Source: DASUPK01 sp035456265 | GTDB taxonomy: Bacteria; Actinomycetota; Thermoleophilia; Solirubrobacterales; 70-9 | Direction: 5' to 3' | Assembly: GCA_035456265.1 (NCBI GenBank) | Contig: DATIDP010000189.1 | Location: forward strand, 1-9,745 | DNA length: 9,745 bases | In this document: positions 1-5,537 of the stretch, one piece after another | Layout: every line of letters starts with the position of its first letter | Numbering within the stretch: the first letter of the stretch is position 1 | The notes under the pieces: model-generated | Told to the model about the DNA's origin: nothing | What the model saw: the letters and a program-made list of their open reading frames with translations, nothing else | The model's database searches: none | Program-made: the position numbers and the translations under genes

Positions 1-209
1 TAGAGGGGCGTCTCGTCCGTTCGGACGGCGGCGCGAATCGCCGCCTCGCTCGGCACGTCGATTCCCTCGAGCTGGCAAACGACTTGGAAGCCGCTCACCA
101 CCTCGGCCTCCCAGTACGGGCGGCCCGAGGCCAGTACACGGGCGCAAGCCTCCGCGTACTCATCCCATAGGTGCTTCTGCTCGGCTGTGAACTCGGCGAT
201 ACCGAGCAC
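1..209 (-). CDS. Hypothetical protein, 5' part only (runs off left edge)
   Basis: An open minus-strand frame begins at a GTG (207-209) and stays open to the window edge, giving about 69 residues. It starts VLGIAEFTAEQKHLWDEYAEACA and continues with a regular, charged, helix-like composition (segments such as GRPYWEAEVV and LEGIDVPSEA). An in-frame TAG lies just upstream of the GTG, so the start cannot lie much further upstream. A TAGGTT hexamer ends exactly 6 nt before the GTG, which suits a leaderless actinobacterial transcript; no Shine-Dalgarno is visible. The last complete codon is followed by TA at the window edge, so the gene could even stop there. I do not recognise the family. The coding call rests on composition and the defined start. 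Confidence 0.55.
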   Translation of the reverse strand, partial: MLGIAEFTAEQKHLWDEYAEACARVLASGRPYWEAEVVSGFQVVCQLEGIDVPSEAAIRAAVRTDETPL

Positions 210-215
210 GCTCAG

Positions 216-221
216 AACCTA
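216..221 (-). promoter_or_regulatory. Putative -10 element for a leaderless transcript
   Basis: On the minus strand TAGGTT fits the TAnnnT pattern and ends 6 nt before the GTG at 209, so transcription could start at the start codon itself. No convincing -35 hexamer is visible. The same spacing is seen at the oxidoreductase gene. Confidence 0.3.
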
Positions 222-305
222 GCGCGCGGTTCCAGTGTGAGGTCCGGTGTCCTGCAGGGCGCCTCGGGTCAGCGCGACGGGATCAATCATGCAGGGACTT
301 CGAGG

Positions 306-348
306 AAGGTGAGCGACCGGATTCGAACCGGCGACCGCCTGGACCACA
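306..348 (-). repeat. Exact copy of the tRNA-His 3' part (att-like or tRNA remnant)
   Basis: These 43 bp are identical to 1800-1842 and in the same orientation. They cover tRNA-His from position 33 of the anticodon loop to the discriminator base, plus 2 nt beyond it. The match ends sharply on both sides (g versus a at both boundaries). No intact anticodon stem follows, so this is not a functional tRNA. An 8-bp match to the tRNA D-arm (377-384) lies beyond but is too short to prove a degraded second gene. The extent, from anticodon loop to 3' end, is typical of tyrosine-integrase attachment cores in tRNA genes. The enclosed 1.45 kb holds only the oxidoreductase gene and no integrase, so it would be a relic. 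A decayed duplicate tRNA-His is the alternative. Confidence 0.8.
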
Positions 349-497
349 GCTCCAGCCGCGGGAGGCGAAGCGGGGTCAGCTGAGTTTGGCTTGGGCCCGC
401 TCCGGCTGGCTCAGTTCGCGGTTGCGCTCCGTTCAGTACCTCCCGTCGTACCTCGCCAGAGACATTGGCAACTCCTCCGATCTACAGGCGCGCGGAC

Positions 498-1766
498 TTA
501 GGCGCCAACCGAGAAGCGGACGTGGGCGCGCTCCAAGCGCGACAAGCAGCCGGTGCCGAGGGCCGTCGCGGGCGTCAGGCAGCCGCTTCGGTCCGGGGTG
601 GCGCCCCGTTCGGCTAACAGCAGACCGGCCTCGCCCAGCATCCTCGCCGTCGTGAGATAGCCGGGGTGGCCGTCGGCAGCGACATCGACCCGGATCCCCT
701 TGCCACCGGTGGTAAGGGCGTCGACAGACATCCCCCAGCTCCAGCCCTCGACCCGATCTCCCTTCGGACCAAACCCCGAGCCGGGGAGGATCGCGCGCAT
801 CGCGCCTGCGGCGCGGTGCCTTATCCCGGGGCGCGCCCGCATGGCGGCGCGCATCAGCGCCTGTGTGCCGGAGAGCATGTCCGCGACCGCGTAGCGCAGG
901 GGCAGAGTGACGGCCGGTCCCCGGATCGCGACACCCTCGCGATAGCGGAACGGCCGGAAGGGCGTCCCAGCCTCGGCCGCGAGCAGCGCCGCGGTGCGCT
1001 GGATCACCGCTGGATTGATGAAGGCCGACGGGCTCATCGGAGCGATCACGGCGCCGCGCTCGCCACGGCGTGGTGCGACCTCGATCGGGCTGACCGCCCT
1101 GACGCGCCCGGCGCTTGCCGGGTCGTCGATCAGCGCCGCCGGATCGGCCGCAACCGCTGCGTCGGGCCGGTCCACAATCACGGCCAAGCTCTGCATCGTG
1201 CCGCCGGAGACGACGTCCGAGGGGCGGGGAACGCGGGGCGGCGGGGTCGTCGCTACCTCCAGATCGGCGCTCACAAGGCCCTCGTCCCAGCGCTCCCGCG
1301 CGGTCTCGGCGGCCAGGAGCACCGCCAGGTCGGGCGGCAGCGCCTCGAAGCCGCTCACCTGGGCGAGCTTCACGTTCGCGTCCTTCGCCCGGCCGTCGAA
1401 GTCGTCGATCACCTGGCGGACGAAGGGGATCTCGCCGGTCAGGTCGAGATAGTGGGCGCCACCGGTAATGCAGGCCTCGATCATCGGCCGTGCGTAGAGC
1501 GTGTAGGGCCCGACGAGATTGAGCACGACCCTCGTCCGGGAAACTATCCGCGCCAGCGAGGCAGGATCGCCGAGGTCGGCGACGATCGTCTCCGCGCCGC
1601 TCACCCCGTCCTTGGCGAGCATCCGCTCGAGCTTGCCCGCGTCGCGCGCCGCGGCTGCCCAGCGGGCCCCCGTTTGGGCGCTCTGCTCTGAAAGGTAGGC
1701 GGCGACGCGGTGGCCGGTGACCCCGGTGGCGCCGAAGACGACGACGTCGAGGTCTGGCTCGCTCAC
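498..1766 (-). CDS. Saccharopine dehydrogenase-like NAD(P)-binding oxidoreductase (trans-acting enoyl reductase type)
   Basis: The 422-residue protein starts with a Rossmann fold. A beta strand (DLDVVVF) leads into the dinucleotide-binding GATGVTG at residues 12-18. NLVGPY (83-88), an alanine-cysteine pair at 98-99, HYLDLTGE (105-112) and GFEALPPDL (139-147) follow. This is the pattern of the saccharopine-dehydrogenase-like family that includes mycobacterial trans-acting enoyl reductases of about 420 residues and eukaryotic SCCPDH. It is not true saccharopine dehydrogenase; a redox role in lipid or polyketide metabolism is family-based inference. The C-terminal CLTPATALG segment also fits the family, so the protein appears full length. 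The start is GTG with no Shine-Dalgarno, but TATCAT ends 6 nt upstream, suggesting a leaderless mRNA. The start lies 35 nt after the tRNA-His 3' end, and the gene sits between tRNA-His and its partial copy. Confidence 0.85.
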   Translation of the reverse strand: MSEPDLDVVVFGATGVTGHRVAAYLSEQSAQTGARWAAAARDAGKLERMLAKDGVSGAETIVADLGDPASLARIVSRTRVVLNLVGPYTLYARPMIEACITGGAHYLDLTGEIPFVRQVIDDFDGRAKDANVKLAQVSGFEALPPDLAVLLAAETARERWDEGLVSADLEVATTPPPRVPRPSDVVSGGTMQSLAVIVDRPDAAVAADPAALIDDPASAGRVRAVSPIEVAPRRGERGAVIAPMSPSAFINPAVIQRTAALLAAEAGTPFRPFRYREGVAIRGPAVTLPLRYAVADMLSGTQALMRAAMRARPGIRHRAAGAMRAILPGSGFGPKGDRVEGWSWGMSVDALTTGGKGIRVDVAADGHPGYLTTARMLGEAGLLLAERGATPDRSGCLTPATALGTGCLSRLERAHVRFSVGA

Positions 1767-1772
1767 GGCGGG

Positions 1773-1778
1773 ATGATA
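1773..1778 (-). promoter_or_regulatory. Putative -10 element for leaderless oxidoreductase mRNA
   Basis: TATCAT on the minus strand matches the -10 consensus at five of six positions and ends 6 nt before the GTG start codon. A weak TTTAGG lies 17 bp further upstream, right after the tRNA-His 3' end. This geometry would place the transcription start at the GTG. It is inferred from spacing only. Confidence 0.4.
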
Positions 1779-1801
1779 TTCGCCCTGCCGGGCTTCCTAA
1801 A

Positions 1802-1875
1802 GGTGAGCGACCGGATTCGAACCGGCGACCGCCTGGACCACAACCAGGAGCTCTACCAGCTGAGCTACGCCCACC
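1802..1875 (-). tRNA. tRNA-His (anticodon GTG)
   Basis: A full cloverleaf can be drawn. The acceptor GTGGGCG pairs with CGCTCAC (one G-U pair). An extra G at position -1 (base 1875) pairs with discriminator C73 (base 1802), the histidine identity feature. The D-arm contains AGCTCAGCTGG. The anticodon stem CCTGG/CCAGG encloses TTGTGGT, giving anticodon GTG at 1839-1841. The T-arm contains GGTTCGAATCC. CCA is not encoded; TTT follows. The gene lies 54 nt downstream of the lipase stop and 35 nt upstream of the oxidoreductase start. The 3' portion is duplicated exactly at 306-348. Confidence 0.97.
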
Positions 1876-1929
1876 GCGCTCCTCAAATCTAGCGTGAGGG
1901 TCGGGGCCTTGGGGGCGTCTCGGACCGGC

Positions 1930-3174
1930 TCACCGGCCGGGCGGGAGCATTTGCTGGAAGAAGGTGAGCGCGTCCGGCTCTCCCGTTGTGACCACGCCGA
2001 CGTGGTTGACGCCGGGATAGGTCCTGTACGTGATCTGGTTGCCGGCGGCGATCAGCTCGTTCTTGAGCTGGTCCGTATAGATCTTGAACACCGTCGTATC
2101 CGCCTCTCCCTGCTCGATTTGGATCGGGGCCCGAGATCGAACAAGGGGGTTCATCGCGGCGAGCACAGGGTCGAGGGCGCTGAGGTCGGCGCCGGACCGC
2201 TCGAGCTCCGACGGAGGCATTCCCCCGTACTCATCGGATGCGCCGAGCCGCGCGAGGCACTGCTGCTGGAGCAGCGGATAGAGGCTGAGCGCCCGATCGG
2301 AAAGCAAGCGGTTCACGTCGATCTGGCTGGATTGTGTCGAGGCGCCGTCGAGGATCATCGCGGCTAGCGCGGTCAGCCCGCTCTGCGTGGTCAGGTTCGA
2401 CAGCAGCTTCGACTGCTCAAGGATGTGGGACGCGGGCGCAAAGGCGACCGTCCCACGGAGTCGTAGCTTCGGCAGGTACTTCTTCGCCTCACCCGCAGCG
2501 AAGAGGGCCGCGTGCCCGCCCTGCGAGTGGCCCGAGATCAGGTAGCGCTTCCCGATTCGGGGGTCGAGCTCGCGGGCCGCCTGGACGATGTCGAGAACGC
2601 CGCGCCCCTCGGCCTTGCCGACAAGGTAGGGGTGCTTCCCGGGCGTGCCCAGGCCCTGATAGTCAGTGCGGAGTACCGCGTAGCCGGCCGCGAGCCAGGC
2701 ATTGAGCTCGGGATTTATGTAGGCCTCGCCGGTTGGGTTGGGAGTGCCGGCGAAGTCGCGGCTCGGCGCGCAGACATCGGCGACGCCGGTGGTCCCGTGC
2801 GCCCAGCTGATCACCGGCCAGCCGCCCTTCGGCGGCTTGCCCTTCGGAACGGCAACCGAGCCGGAGACGGCGACCAGCCTGTTCTGCGGCGTCAGGGACG
2901 CGTAGAGAACGAGCTTCGTGTAGCGGGCGTTCTCCAGCGGAACGAGCCCGCCGGCCTTGCGCGCCCAGATCAGGGTGCCGTGCTGCTTCGGGAGCTTCTT
3001 CGGCGGCTTGTAGAACTTGAGCCCCTTCGGGCCCTTGGTGACCTTGGCGTGCTTCGGCTTGGCCTTCGCGTCGGCCCGCTGCGAACCGGTGGCGAGCAGC
3101 AAGAGGGCCGCCACAGCGACGGCGGCGATGAGAACGGGCCTCCGGACCCGGAGTGAAACGATGTGCGCGGCCAA
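1930..3174 (-). CDS. Secreted alpha/beta hydrolase, secretory lipase (LIP) family
   Basis: The 414-residue protein has a classic signal peptide: a positive start, a hydrophobic run at about residues 13-29, then TGSQRADAKA with cleavage near 33-37. A lysine/proline-rich linker (about 38-64) follows. The catalytic fold shows HGTTG (126-130, oxyanion region), the nucleophile elbow GHSQGG (215-220, Ser217), the likely acid Asp359 in QGEADTT, and His391 in PGVNHVG. This order and the size match the secretory lipase family, which hydrolyses esters or triacylglycerols outside the cell. The actual substrate is not known. The start is TTG, fixed by a strong ribosome binding site. The gene lies 64 bp downstream of the RTX-like secreted protein on the same strand, so co-transcription is plausible. 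TGA stop. Confidence 0.88.
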   Translation of the reverse strand: MAAHIVSLRVRRPVLIAAVAVAALLLLATGSQRADAKAKPKHAKVTKGPKGLKFYKPPKKLPKQHGTLIWARKAGGLVPLENARYTKLVLYASLTPQNRLVAVSGSVAVPKGKPPKGGWPVISWAHGTTGVADVCAPSRDFAGTPNPTGEAYINPELNAWLAAGYAVLRTDYQGLGTPGKHPYLVGKAEGRGVLDIVQAARELDPRIGKRYLISGHSQGGHAALFAAGEAKKYLPKLRLRGTVAFAPASHILEQSKLLSNLTTQSGLTALAAMILDGASTQSSQIDVNRLLSDRALSLYPLLQQQCLARLGASDEYGGMPPSELERSGADLSALDPVLAAMNPLVRSRAPIQIEQGEADTTVFKIYTDQLKNELIAAGNQITYRTYPGVNHVGVVTTGEPDALTFFQQMLPPGR

Positions 3175-3176
3175 GT

Positions 3177-3186
3177 CCTTCTCCTC
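3177..3186 (-). promoter_or_regulatory. Strong ribosome binding site fixing a TTG start (lipase)
   Basis: The minus strand reads GAGGAGAAGG, with the AGGAG core ending 6 nt before TTG (3172-3174). No ATG or GTG in this frame has comparable spacing, so the TTG is the supported start and the signal peptide is complete. Confidence 0.75.
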
Positions 3187-3238
3187 TCACGACCCCGTCC
3201 TCCACCCCGGGGTCCCTTCCCCATGAAGCCCGGGCAAT

Positions 3239-4090
3239 CTAGCGCTTGACGGGCCCCCGCCGCTTGACGGCGATCAGGCGCTCGCAGCCCTTGACGCGGT
3301 CGATGCCGTCGACCTTGGCGCGGTCGATTCCGGGGCCGCAGTTGACCCGGTCGCGGCTCCCGTCGATGGCGCGGAGCAGGTCGCGCCCCTTCCCCCCTTT
3401 GATCACGTCCGCACCGCGCCCGCCGGTCAGATTGTCGCGTCCGCGGCCCCCGACCAGAACGTCGTGGCCGTTGCCGCCGTGAAGCGTGCTCCCGTCGGGC
3501 GTCGCGATCAGGGTGTCGCGGCCGCCCTGGCCTAGCATGACCCGCCGCCCGGCCACCGTCGTATAGCCGGACTGCGAGGACATCCGATCATCACCGCCGC
3601 CGCCCTCGATGAGCAGGACGGTGAACTGCCCGGTGACGTCCGCGTCGTCGTCGCCGTTCAGGTTGGCGCCGCCCGCCGCGAAGCTGAGCCGATCGGCCTC
3701 GGCGCCACCGCGGATGTCGACGAACGTCGGGCTCGGGTACTGGATCTCTATCTCCGAGCTCCCGACCGGCTCGGGCGTGAAGCCCGGCGCGAACGGACCG
3801 CCCCGGAGATCAACCGTCGCGGCGCTCGCGCCGGTGTGGGTGATCTGGATGAGATCGGTGTTCAGGACCGTCGGCGAGGGACCGGTGCACGACACGGGCT
3901 CGTGCCCGTCGTCGACCTGGATCGCGTCGCCGGAGCGAGCCACCCTGGTGAAGTCGTCGGTCGCGCTCAGCGAAACCAGGTGGTCACCCGGCTTGTAGGC
4001 GCAGGTGACGGCGGCGGACGAGGGTGCGGCGCCGGCCACCACCGCGATCGCCGCAATCAGGAACACGCCAGCTGCTGAGGCCCTCTTCAT
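3239..4090 (-). CDS. Secreted protein with hemolysin-type (RTX) calcium-binding repeats
   Basis: The 283-residue protein begins with a Sec signal peptide (residues 1-27, cleavage after APSSAA). An N-terminal beta-rich region of about 135 residues follows. Glycine/aspartate nonapeptides come next: GGGGDDRMS near 163, then GQGGRDTLI (187-195) and four tandem units at 205-240 (GGNGHDVLV, GGRGRDNLT, GGRGADVIK, GGKGRDLLR). These GGxGxDxLx units build the calcium-binding parallel beta-roll of RTX proteins. The C-terminus has two cysteines (251 and 269) framing CGPGIDRAKVDGIDRVKGCE, a motif common in actinobacterial, especially Thermoleophilia, versions; a disulfide is plausible. No enzymatic domain is visible, so a structural or surface role is inferred. 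A GGGAG ribosome binding site precedes the ATG. The lipase gene follows after 64 bp. No type I secretion gene is nearby. Confidence 0.85.
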   Translation of the reverse strand: MKRASAAGVFLIAAIAVVAGAAPSSAAVTCAYKPGDHLVSLSATDDFTRVARSGDAIQVDDGHEPVSCTGPSPTVLNTDLIQITHTGASAATVDLRGGPFAPGFTPEPVGSSEIEIQYPSPTFVDIRGGAEADRLSFAAGGANLNGDDDADVTGQFTVLLIEGGGGDDRMSSQSGYTTVAGRRVMLGQGGRDTLIATPDGSTLHGGNGHDVLVGGRGRDNLTGGRGADVIKGGKGRDLLRAIDGSRDRVNCGPGIDRAKVDGIDRVKGCERLIAVKRRGPVKR

Positions 4091-4114
4091 CTTCTCCCAC
4101 CTAGATTCCCCTGC

Positions 4115-4127
4115 GTCGCACTGCGAC
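4115..4127. promoter_or_regulatory. Short inverted repeat upstream of the RTX-like gene
   Basis: GTCGCA-C-TGCGAC is a perfect 6-bp inverted repeat around one central base, 24 bp before the ATG of the RTX-like gene. It could be an operator or a small leader structure. A TTGACT lies further upstream on the minus strand, but no -10 at proper spacing is convincing. Confidence 0.3.
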
Positions 4128-4169
4128 CTTATTCCTTCAAGTCAACACGCGCCTGGACTCCGGGTTTCG

Positions 4170-4373
4170 GTGATCGGCCGGGACCTGGAGCGGCTGGTGC
4201 TCGCGCACGCCGACTGGGCTCACCGCGAGGACCGCATGCTGGTGGACGCCGAGCGGACGGTGGTCTTCCAGGGCGAAGAGGCGCCCCCGGCAGGACTCGA
4301 ACCTGCGGCATCCGGCTTAGAAGGCCGGCGCTCTATCCAGCTGAGCTACGGGGGCCGGGCAGGCGGAGCGTAG
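4170..4373 (+). pseudogene. Coding-like fragment abutting and reading through tRNA-Arg (doubtful)
   Basis: From a GTG at 4170 the plus strand encodes VIGRDLERLVLAHADWA followed by HREDRMLVDAERTVVFQG. This has a soluble-protein composition and strong third-position GC. The frame then runs into the antisense of tRNA-Arg and stops at 4371-4373, so only about 4170-4280 can be ancestral coding sequence. No good ribosome binding site precedes it. It may be the remnant of a gene broken at the tRNA end, or chance. I do not recognise a family. Confidence 0.25.
4282..4355 (-). tRNA. tRNA-Arg (anticodon TCT)
   Basis: The acceptor stem GCCCCCG/CGGGGGC is perfect and the discriminator is G (base 4282). 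The D-arm reads AGCTCAGCTGGATAGAGC. The anticodon stem CCGGC/GCCGG encloses CTTCTAA, giving anticodon TCT at 4319-4321. The T-arm contains GGTTCGAGTCC. The gene decodes AGA and AGG-type arginine codons, which are rare in high-GC genomes. CCA is not encoded (CCT follows). The RTX-like gene starts 191 nt downstream. Confidence 0.97.
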
Positions 4374-4500
4374 CGCCGGGCCACGCGGCCAAAGGCATCC
4401 CAAAAACTAGGGATGGTCAGGTACTTAGTTTCAGGGATAGCAAAATTAGGTATGCTCGTTGAGGTCTTCGAGACGTACTCAGGGGTACGACAAGCGGTAC
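4356..4500. other. Upstream region of tRNA-Arg with an AT-richer patch
   Basis: About 4391-4475 is clearly AT-richer than the rest of the window. It holds the small inverted repeat CATCCC (4396-4401) / GGGATG (4410-4415) around an 8-nt loop. A plus-strand frame from 4413 (MVRYLVSGIAKLGML...) is not convincing as a gene. The tRNA-Arg promoter should lie here, but I could not find a -35/-10 pair at proper spacing. Confidence 0.4.
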
Positions 4501-4558
4501 ACGGAAGGGACCGGCGCGCGGAGCCAACGGGAGAGGCTCTCCGGGTCGGTCCCTCCGT
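4501..4558 (-). terminator. Large GC-rich stem-loop just after the membrane-protein stop codon
   Basis: ACGGAAGGGACCG (4501-4513) pairs with CGGTCCCTCCGT (4547-4558) over 12 bp with a single bulged base. A smaller internal hairpin GAGCC (4521-4525) / GGCTC (4535-4539) sits inside. On the minus strand the structure begins 5 nt after the TGA of the 4564-5505 gene. There is no U-tract after it, so it would be an atypical terminator or a 3'-end stabilising structure. Confidence 0.5.
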
Positions 4559-4563
4559 CTTGC

Positions 4564-5505
4564 TCAGAGCTCGTCCGCCAGCCGTTCGGCGAGCCAGAGA
4601 TCGCAGAGCCAGGCGCCCGGATCCCCTTTTCGGTCGACGACGATCCCCTCGCCGTCGCCGCGGACCTCGACGCCCTTCCAGCGCCCCGATGCCGGCACCG
4701 AGCGGAGCACCGCCTCGGCGTTCGAGGCCGCCTCCTTCGCGACCAGGCGGCCGTCGCGGGCCTTCGCCTCGAACGTCGGCGCCGAGGCGCGCACCGTGAC
4801 CTCACTCTGCCCCTGCTCCTGACGAACCTCAACCCGCCGGCCGTGGCGCTGCCCGATCATCACCGTTGGGCCGACCAGCCTCGCCGAGAAGCCGGGCATC
4901 GTCGGGGAACGAGGCACCATCCTCACCTGCGGCCGCTCCTCCAAGGAGAGCCCGAGCGGCTTCATCACCCGGTCGAGCCGCTCGTACCCCTGGTCGACGT
5001 CACCCCGGGGCCCGATCGCCCGGATGGCGCCGTAGCCGGCGGCGATCGCGATCAGCGGCCCGCCGATCAGCAGCGGCACGAAGCTCTCGGTGAGATAGAT
5101 CGCTGGAACGGTCAGGAAGATCAGGACGGAGATCACCGCGGCGAGCCCGATGCCTCGCCGTCCGACGTCCCACATCTCTCGGCGCGCCCTGATCGCGTCG
5201 GTGTCGATGGGCCTGACGGCGAGCGCGGACCAGAGCTCGCCGTCCTCGAGCTTGGTCGGGTCGTCGACCGGGCGCCGTCCCTCGCCGAACCCGCGCGTAT
5301 CTCCCGCGGCCGCTCGATCGATGTCGCCGCGCTGGAGCAGCAGGAGGACGGCGAGGAAGGCGGCGATCACGCCGAAGATCAGCCCGAGCTGCAGCTTGGG
5401 GTTCGGATCAGTGCTGTCGGCCGAGAGCGCGATCACGACGACGATCGCCGCGACGACGAAGACACCGATCAGGCCGAAGCGCGCGGAGCGCCGGAACTCC
5501 CTCAA
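4564..5505 (-). CDS. Four-helix integral membrane protein of unknown function
   Basis: The 313-residue protein has four predicted membrane segments in two pairs: about residues 10-28, 39-57, 117-136 and 142-162. A roughly 60-residue charged loop separates the pairs. The last 150 residues are soluble, rich in arginine and glutamate (for example YERLDRVMKPLGLSLEERP and RHGRRVEVRQEQGQSEVTVRA), and likely form a cytoplasmic mixed alpha/beta domain. No enzymatic motif is visible and I do not recognise the family. The start is a TTG with GGGGAG almost adjacent, so the exact start is uncertain; a later start would cut into the first helix. Transcription diverges from the sterol-desaturase-like gene with only about 32-41 bp between start codons, so the two promoters must overlap. 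A stem-loop follows the stop. Confidence 0.75.
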   Translation of the reverse strand: MREFRRSARFGLIGVFVVAAIVVVIALSADSTDPNPKLQLGLIFGVIAAFLAVLLLLQRGDIDRAAAGDTRGFGEGRRPVDDPTKLEDGELWSALAVRPIDTDAIRARREMWDVGRRGIGLAAVISVLIFLTVPAIYLTESFVPLLIGGPLIAIAAGYGAIRAIGPRGDVDQGYERLDRVMKPLGLSLEERPQVRMVPRSPTMPGFSARLVGPTVMIGQRHGRRVEVRQEQGQSEVTVRASAPTFEAKARDGRLVAKEAASNAEAVLRSVPASGRWKGVEVRGDGEGIVVDRKGDPGAWLCDLWLAERLADEL

Positions 5506-5537
5506 TCTCCCCTCACGATCGCGCGCGAGCGTAACGT

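Larger units (their letters stand above)
210..497. other. Intergenic region with a tRNA-His fragment
   Basis: This 288-bp gap separates the 3' end of the oxidoreductase gene from the start of the left-edge gene. It contains the exact 43-bp copy of the tRNA-His 3' part (306-348), listed separately, and the putative -10 element of the left-edge gene (216-221). Short plus-strand open frames crossing it have no plausible start signal and overlap the tRNA fragment or the neighbouring gene. I see no factor-independent terminator after the oxidoreductase stop. Confidence 0.6.

Noticed and set aside
349..400. Possible 5' half of a second tRNA-His after the duplicated 3' part
   Set aside because: Only an 8-bp D-arm match (377-384) is left, the anticodon stem partner is absent, and spacing is off by about 20 nt; it cannot be called a tRNA.
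666..1691. Long plus-strand open frame antisense to the oxidoreductase gene
   Set aside because: It mirrors a well-recognised minus-strand family protein. Its composition is Arg/Gly/Pro-rich with no motif, as expected for antisense frames in high-GC DNA.
3203..3212. ACCCCGGGGT palindrome between the RTX-like and lipase genes
   Set aside because: Ten bases with no loop and no U-tract; too short and GC-only to separate from chance as a terminator or operator.
4413..4490. Short plus-strand start MVRYLVSGIAKLGMLVEVF
   Set aside because: The protein-like look comes from an AT-richer patch. There is no ribosome binding site, and the frame soon turns arginine-rich across the stem-loop and the neighbouring gene.
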